DNA of 6,146 nucleotides from a bacterium (lineage in GTDB: Bacteria; Patescibacteriota; Patescibacteriia; UBA1558; S5-K13), in the NCBI GenBank assembly GCA_021106915.1, contig JAIOTH010000138.1, forward strand, positions 1 through 6,146. The letters are read 5' to 3'. The stretch's first letter is position 1, and each line of letters starts with the position of its first letter. Below, piece after piece: positions 4,519 to 6,146 of this stretch. The translations under genes and the position numbers were made by a program. The notes beneath the pieces are model-generated. The model did no database searches. It had not been told where the DNA came from and saw only the letters and a program-made list of their open reading frames with translations.

Positions 4519-4728
4519 ATGTCAAATAAATTATCGACCATTGCTAAAAACATTAAGAAGTTGAGAAAAGAGAAAGGTATTTCTCAAGATAGACTTTCTA
4601 AATTAGCTAATATTTCTTATAACACAATTATTAAGATTGAAAACGGAGCAATTCAAAATCCGGGTATTGATACTGTGCAAAAAATTGCTCAGGTTTTTAA
4701 AATTAAGGTAGATGATTTAATTAAATAG
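4519..4728 (+). CDS. XRE-family helix-turn-helix regulator, controller (C) protein-like
   Basis: This 69-aa protein is a single Cro/C1-type helix-turn-helix domain. The first helix is IAKNIKKLRKEKG (8-20). The HTH itself runs through ISQDRLSKLANISYNTIIKIENG (21-43), with Gln23 and the N-x-x-x-I-x-x-I-E-N-G signature intact. The tail ends VFKIKVDDLIK. Size and position match the controller proteins of Type II restriction-modification systems. These dimerise on an inverted repeat at their own promoter and delay nuclease expression after entry into a new host. It is first in the operon, 4 nt ahead of the methyltransferase, with a symmetrical operator and an apparently leaderless start just upstream. 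It could instead be a general XRE repressor, but the context makes a C protein the best reading. Confidence 0.85.
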   Translation: MSNKLSTIAKNIKKLRKEKGISQDRLSKLANISYNTIIKIENGAIQNPGIDTVQKIAQVFKIKVDDLIK

Positions 4729-4732
4729 AATT

Positions 4733-5518
4733 ATGCCAAAATTTAACGATATAAATCTAGACAAATGGAAAGATTCAGAAGTATGGACTGATAGTCTTTG
4801 GATTATCCCTAAAAGAGATAGTAGTGGTAAACATAGTGGTTCTTATCATGGTAATTTTGTTCCTCAAATTCCTCATCAGCTCATTTTAAGATATACAAAG
4901 AAGAATGATATTGTCTTCGATCCATTTGTTGGTAGTGGAACTACCACTTATGAAGCCGAAAGTTTAAAAAGAAATTTTATTGGGATTGATATTCAGAAAA
5001 AATTACTTGTAGATATTAAAAAGAATATTGATAATAAGAAAAACTTTTTTGATTTATTAAAGGGGGATAGTACAAAAAAAGAAACTTTTGAAGAAGTGAA
5101 GAAATTACTAAGAAGACATAAAAAGAAAAATGTTCAATTAGCTATTTTACACCCACCTTATTTTGATATTTTGAAATTTACAAAATCTAATACAGATTTG
5201 TCTAATGCATCCTCATTGAAAAGTTTTTTAGAAAAATTTTCTTTAGTTTTAAAAAATACTATATCTATTTTGGAAAAGGATCGTTATTTAGCAATAGTTA
5301 TAGGTGATAAATATACAGCTGGTGAATGGGTTCCTTTAGGATTTTATTGTATGAACGAGGCTCAAAAATTGGGACTAACTTTAAAAAGTGTTATTATTAA
5401 GAACATGGAGGGTAATCGAGCTAAGAGAAACAAAGAGGCAATTTGGAAATATAGAGCTTTAGCTAGTGATTATTATATTTTTAAACATGAATATATTTTT
5501 ATTTTTAAAGTAAATTAA
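4733..5518 (+). CDS. Type II DNA amino-methyltransferase (N4-cytosine or N6-adenine)
   Basis: The 261-aa enzyme should transfer a methyl group from S-adenosylmethionine to an exocyclic amino group in a specific DNA sequence, protecting it from the partner nuclease. The SAM-binding motif I is FDPFVGSGTT, with Asp63 to Thr71. It is followed by the acidic IGIDI strand. The catalytic motif IV is HPPY at residues 140-143, with His where D/S/T is usual. From memory, LHPPY occurs in one subgroup of the N6_N4 methyltransferases, so activity is plausible. The N-terminal block SLWIIPKRDSSGKH-SYHGNFVPQIPHQLI is typical of that subgroup. Motif I precedes motif IV. Which base is methylated and the recognition site cannot be told. 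The gene lies 4 nt after the controller gene and 1 nt before the nuclease gene. Confidence 0.88.
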   Translation: MPKFNDINLDKWKDSEVWTDSLWIIPKRDSSGKHSGSYHGNFVPQIPHQLILRYTKKNDIVFDPFVGSGTTTYEAESLKRNFIGIDIQKKLLVDIKKNIDNKKNFFDLLKGDSTKKETFEEVKKLLRRHKKKNVQLAILHPPYFDILKFTKSNTDLSNASSLKSFLEKFSLVLKNTISILEKDRYLAIVIGDKYTAGEWVPLGFYCMNEAQKLGLTLKSVIIKNMEGNRAKRNKEAIWKYRALASDYYIFKHEYIFIFKVN

Positions 5519-5519
5519 T

Positions 5520-5987
5520 ATGACAAAAAAAGATTTATTTTTAGAACTTGCAAACCCAAATAAAAACGGAGAAAGTAGGTGGGTTCCAATTTTAGAGTTT
5601 GTTGATAAATACAAAGAACTTCAGCTCGGAAATGGGGGTAGTTGGTGTAGAGCTAGTTCTAGTTTGGCAAAAGAATATAAAATTGAATTTGATAAAAAAG
5701 TAACATCAGGAAATTCTATAGATAAGATTCGTTTAATTGGATTCAATAATAATAAAAATTTTAACCAAAATATTAGAAAAGATATTAAAGACTTTTATAA
5801 AAAACAAAATTGCGTAATGCTAGGTGTTAATGGAAAATCTGAAAATACAAAAATTGAAATTGATCATAAAGATGGAAGAAAAAATGATCATAGAATTTCT
5901 AGTCTCCAAGGTCAAGAATTGTCAGATTTTCAACCTCTTTCAAAAGCAGCAAACGACATTAAAAGACAAATTTGTAAAAAATTGTAG
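5520..5987 (+). CDS. HNH-type restriction endonuclease, 3'-truncated by an insertion sequence
   Basis: This 155-aa fragment starts one base after the methyltransferase stop and completes the C-M-R order. The N-terminal part (SRWVPILEFVDKYKELQLGNGGSWCRASSSLAK, 19-50) is likely to contribute DNA recognition. The C-terminal part has an HNH-like (beta-beta-alpha metal) nuclease core: IEIDHKDGRKND with His116 and Asn122, then FQPLSKAANDIKRQICKK with Asn145 and Cys151. Related nucleases, as I remember them, continue with a second Cys of a zinc pair and some tens of further residues. Here the frame runs Lys-Lys-Leu and hits a TAG that lies in the end of the inserted element near 5983. The product therefore probably lacks its C-terminus and is inactive. 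Neither the enzyme's specificity nor the missing remainder can be seen. Confidence 0.8.
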   Translation: MTKKDLFLELANPNKNGESRWVPILEFVDKYKELQLGNGGSWCRASSSLAKEYKIEFDKKVTSGNSIDKIRLIGFNNNKNFNQNIRKDIKDFYKKQNCVMLGVNGKSENTKIEIDHKDGRKNDHRISSLQGQELSDFQPLSKAANDIKRQICKKL

Positions 5988-6146
5988 CATTGCAGCGAAA
6001 GGTTTACATTACTAAGTTGGGTTAATTTTTGCATAGGAGTTAATCCATCCATTCCTAATCCTCTATGCTTCTTACGATAGTTATAGTAATGAAGAAAGAG
6101 ATTTAATTTGTATTGCATGCTATCTAAAGATTCATGAGGATAGAAA
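5930..6146 (-). CDS. IS transposase, C-terminal fragment (rve integrase core, IS481-like)
   Basis: The minus frame is open from the window edge to a stop at 5930-5932. It reads FYPHESLDSMQYKLNLFLHY, then YNYRKKHRGLGMDGLTPMQKL. The signature YN-x-R-x-H-x-x-L-x-x-x-TP is that of the C-terminal end of DDE transposases of the IS481/IS3 group. The catalytic D, D and E residues would be upstream, beyond the edge. After LQCY the frame crosses the element's terminus and adds about 17 residues from the antisense strand of the nuclease gene before it stops. The natural end is thus uncertain. It faces the restriction-modification operon. Confidence 0.75.
   Translation of the reverse strand, partial: FYPHESLDSMQYKLNLFLHYYNYRKKHRGLGMDGLTPMQKLTQLSNVNLSLQCYNFLQICLLMSFAAFERG
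5983..6146 (-). mobile_element. Insertion sequence end (IS481-like), continuing beyond the window
   Basis: The homology to the nuclease stops at about 5981, and transposase-like coding on the opposite strand begins at about 5991. The element's terminus therefore lies between them. TGTAGCATTGCAGCG at 5983-5997 is a plausible terminal inverted repeat, because IS481 and related elements begin with TGT. The other end and any target duplication are outside the window. Confidence 0.65.

Noticed and set aside
5824..6015. Plus-strand open frame overlapping the nuclease end
   Set aside because: It is out of frame with the HNH motif and crosses the IS boundary. Its translation is Lys/Ile/Gln-rich noise.

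Overview
The window reads like an AT-rich piece of a bacterial chromosome, most likely from the Candidate Phyla Radiation / Patescibacteria. That placement is an inference. It rests on very A/T- and Lys-rich coding sequence, GC-rich palindromic intergenic repeats of the CCTGCC...GGCAGG and CTTCGCTnnnGCTACG kind, GTAGT-type intergenic repeats, and gene styles I associate with those genomes. The ordinary stop codons, including a TGA that ends the first radical SAM gene, argue against the recoded (UGA = Gly) lineages.

Left part (1-803). The 3' end of an RpoD-type sigma factor is followed by a long non-coding stretch with nested inverted repeats. A strong sigma70-like promoter (393-421) follows, then a cluster of GC-rich palindromes, and then an intact tRNA-Asn(GUU) with encoded CCA. 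A degraded second copy of the tRNA head appears to lie just downstream of that promoter, broken up by palindromes. A 74-nt quasi-palindrome abuts the 3' side of the tRNA, and a bidirectional terminator serves both the tRNA and the gene facing it.

Middle part (804-4160). A DUF5680-like gene on the minus strand diverges from a tightly packed plus-strand operon. The operon encodes a radical SAM enzyme with a SPASM/twitch-like C-terminus, a polytopic MFS-like membrane protein split over two overlapping frames, and a second radical SAM protein of the spore-photoproduct-lyase-like (COG1533) type. Junctions are 4-nt (ATGA), about 52-nt and 13-nt overlaps. The divergent promoter region carries two adjacent inverted repeats that look like operators, and the operon ends in a good intrinsic terminator. 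The simplest reading is that the two enzymes make or modify a small molecule or peptide that the membrane protein moves. No substrate can be read from the sequence.

Spacer (4161-4518). It holds no gene. It has several hairpins, a second intrinsic terminator, and the control region of the next operon.

Right part (4519-6146). This is a Type II restriction-modification operon in C-M-R order: a small XRE controller-like protein, whose mRNA is probably leaderless, an N4/N6 amino-methyltransferase, and an HNH-type restriction endonuclease. The endonuclease gene is cut off at about position 5983 by an IS481-like insertion sequence lying in the opposite orientation. The system may therefore have become a methyltransferase without its nuclease.
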